DNA of 5,247 nt, from assembly GCA_028687395.1 (NCBI GenBank), contig JAQUAE010000159.1, positions 1 through 5,247 on the forward strand, in the 5' to 3' direction. The notes below the pieces were generated by a model that saw only the letters and a list, made by a program, of their open reading frames with translations, was not told the DNA's origin and did not search any database. The position numbers and the translations under genes are program-made. Of this stretch, positions 5,084 through 5,247 are shown in pieces (positions within the stretch are counted from its first letter, which is position 1; each line of letters opens with the position of its first letter). This stretch comes from Anaerolineales bacterium (lineage in GTDB: Bacteria; Chloroflexota; Anaerolineae; Anaerolineales; UBA4823).

Positions 5084-5123
5084 ATGGACGTGTCAGTCAG
5101 AAGTGTTAAGGGGCACAACCTGT

Positions 5124-5180
5124 GGCAGCGCTTGCGTGTCTGCCGTGCCGAACGCCGGTTACCCATTCTGGCGGCGGCAG
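5124..5180 (+). other. Leader with mutually exclusive hairpins before the gene at 5200
   Basis: GGCAG (5124-5128) can pair with CTGCC (5140-5144), extended by CGC/GTG (5129-5131 with 5136-5138, one G-U) around a TTGC loop. The same CTGCCG (5140-5145) can instead pair with CGGCAG (5175-5180), extended by CCG/CGG (5148-5150 with 5172-5174). The two folds compete. The second lies 8 bases before the Shine-Dalgarno at 5189. In such GC-rich sequence this may be chance. Confidence 0.3.
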
Positions 5181-5188
5181 CGTAGCAC

Positions 5189-5194
5189 AGGAGG
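5189..5194 (+). promoter_or_regulatory. Shine-Dalgarno AGGAGG for the right-edge gene
   Basis: A full consensus AGGAGG lies 5 bases before GTG 5200 and only 2 bases before the in-frame TTG 5197, so GTG 5200 is the preferred start. Confidence 0.8.
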
Positions 5195-5199
5195 CTTTG

Positions 5200-5247
5200 G
5201 TGGAGGTTCAAGCGGAATTCGTCCAGCGAGTTGGCAAGCCGCCCGAG
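5200..5247 (+). CDS. N-terminus of a downstream gene (tentatively galactokinase-like)
   Basis: Only 16 codons are visible, reading V(M)EVQAEFVQRVGKPPE from a GTG start and open to the window edge. The strong Shine-Dalgarno supports a real gene. A short helix followed by a G-x-P-P-E turn is how many galactokinases begin before their RAPGRVNLIGEHTDY motif, which would lie just beyond the edge. This is a guess from a very short piece and other families could start in the same way. Confidence 0.5.
   Translation, partial: MEVQAEFVQRVGKPPE

Noticed and set aside
5084..5185. 33-codon ORF starting at ATG 5084
   Set aside because: It has no ribosome site, starts next to the possible -10 and has an Arg/Ala-rich composition with no features. 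Probably leader RNA.
1..5247. CRISPR arrays, tRNA or rRNA genes, insertion sequences
   Set aside because: I saw no regularly spaced repeats, no cloverleaf-like or rRNA-like segments and no transposase or terminal inverted repeats on either strand.

Overview
The window is GC-rich DNA from a bacterium. The opening of the leftmost protein (a DUF429-type start, IGIDPTAGRKPFTYAALD) and the gene styles resemble what I recall from Chloroflexota, probably Anaerolineae. This placement rests on memory of sequence families, not on a search, and is only moderately secure.

Layout. At the left edge (1-155) a minus-strand gene for a DUF429 protein runs off the window. Between it and the first plus-strand gene (156-381) lies a divergent promoter region. 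It has a very good plus-strand sigma70-type promoter (TTGACG, 17 bp, TATACT) with a 12-bp palindrome in its spacer. It also has one or two minus-strand promoters, one of which would put the transcript start exactly on the DUF429 ATG. The plus strand then carries what looks like one transcription unit: a P5C-dehydrogenase-like aldehyde dehydrogenase (382-1956), a large nested hairpin (1963-2028), an 80-residue membrane protein (2041-2283), the two subunits of a glutaconate-type family I CoA-transferase (2290-3192 and 3195-3971), a CPBP-family membrane protease (3978-4886) and a small hydrophobic protein overlapping the protease end (4865-5080). After a stretch without a convincing gene, with a weak promoter and possible alternative hairpins, a new gene starts at 5200 behind a strong Shine-Dalgarno. 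Only 16 codons of it are visible; they look slightly like a galactokinase N-terminus.

How the genes may work together. The aldehyde dehydrogenase would oxidise an aldehyde to a carboxylate, and the CoA-transferase would activate a carboxylate (glutaconate or a similar dicarboxylate) with CoA from a donor acyl-CoA. If the dehydrogenase acts on glutamate semialdehyde, the pair could sit in proline/arginine to glutamate to glutaconyl-CoA catabolism, but no other enzymes of that route are in the window. The protease and the two small membrane proteins have no obvious metabolic role and may simply be co-transcribed. The most unusual points are the lack of any ATG, GTG or TTG at the expected protease start (an ATA sits there), the nested hairpin abutting a ribosome binding site, and the promoter architecture of the divergent region. 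I see no CRISPR array, tRNA, rRNA, insertion sequence or clear intrinsic terminator.
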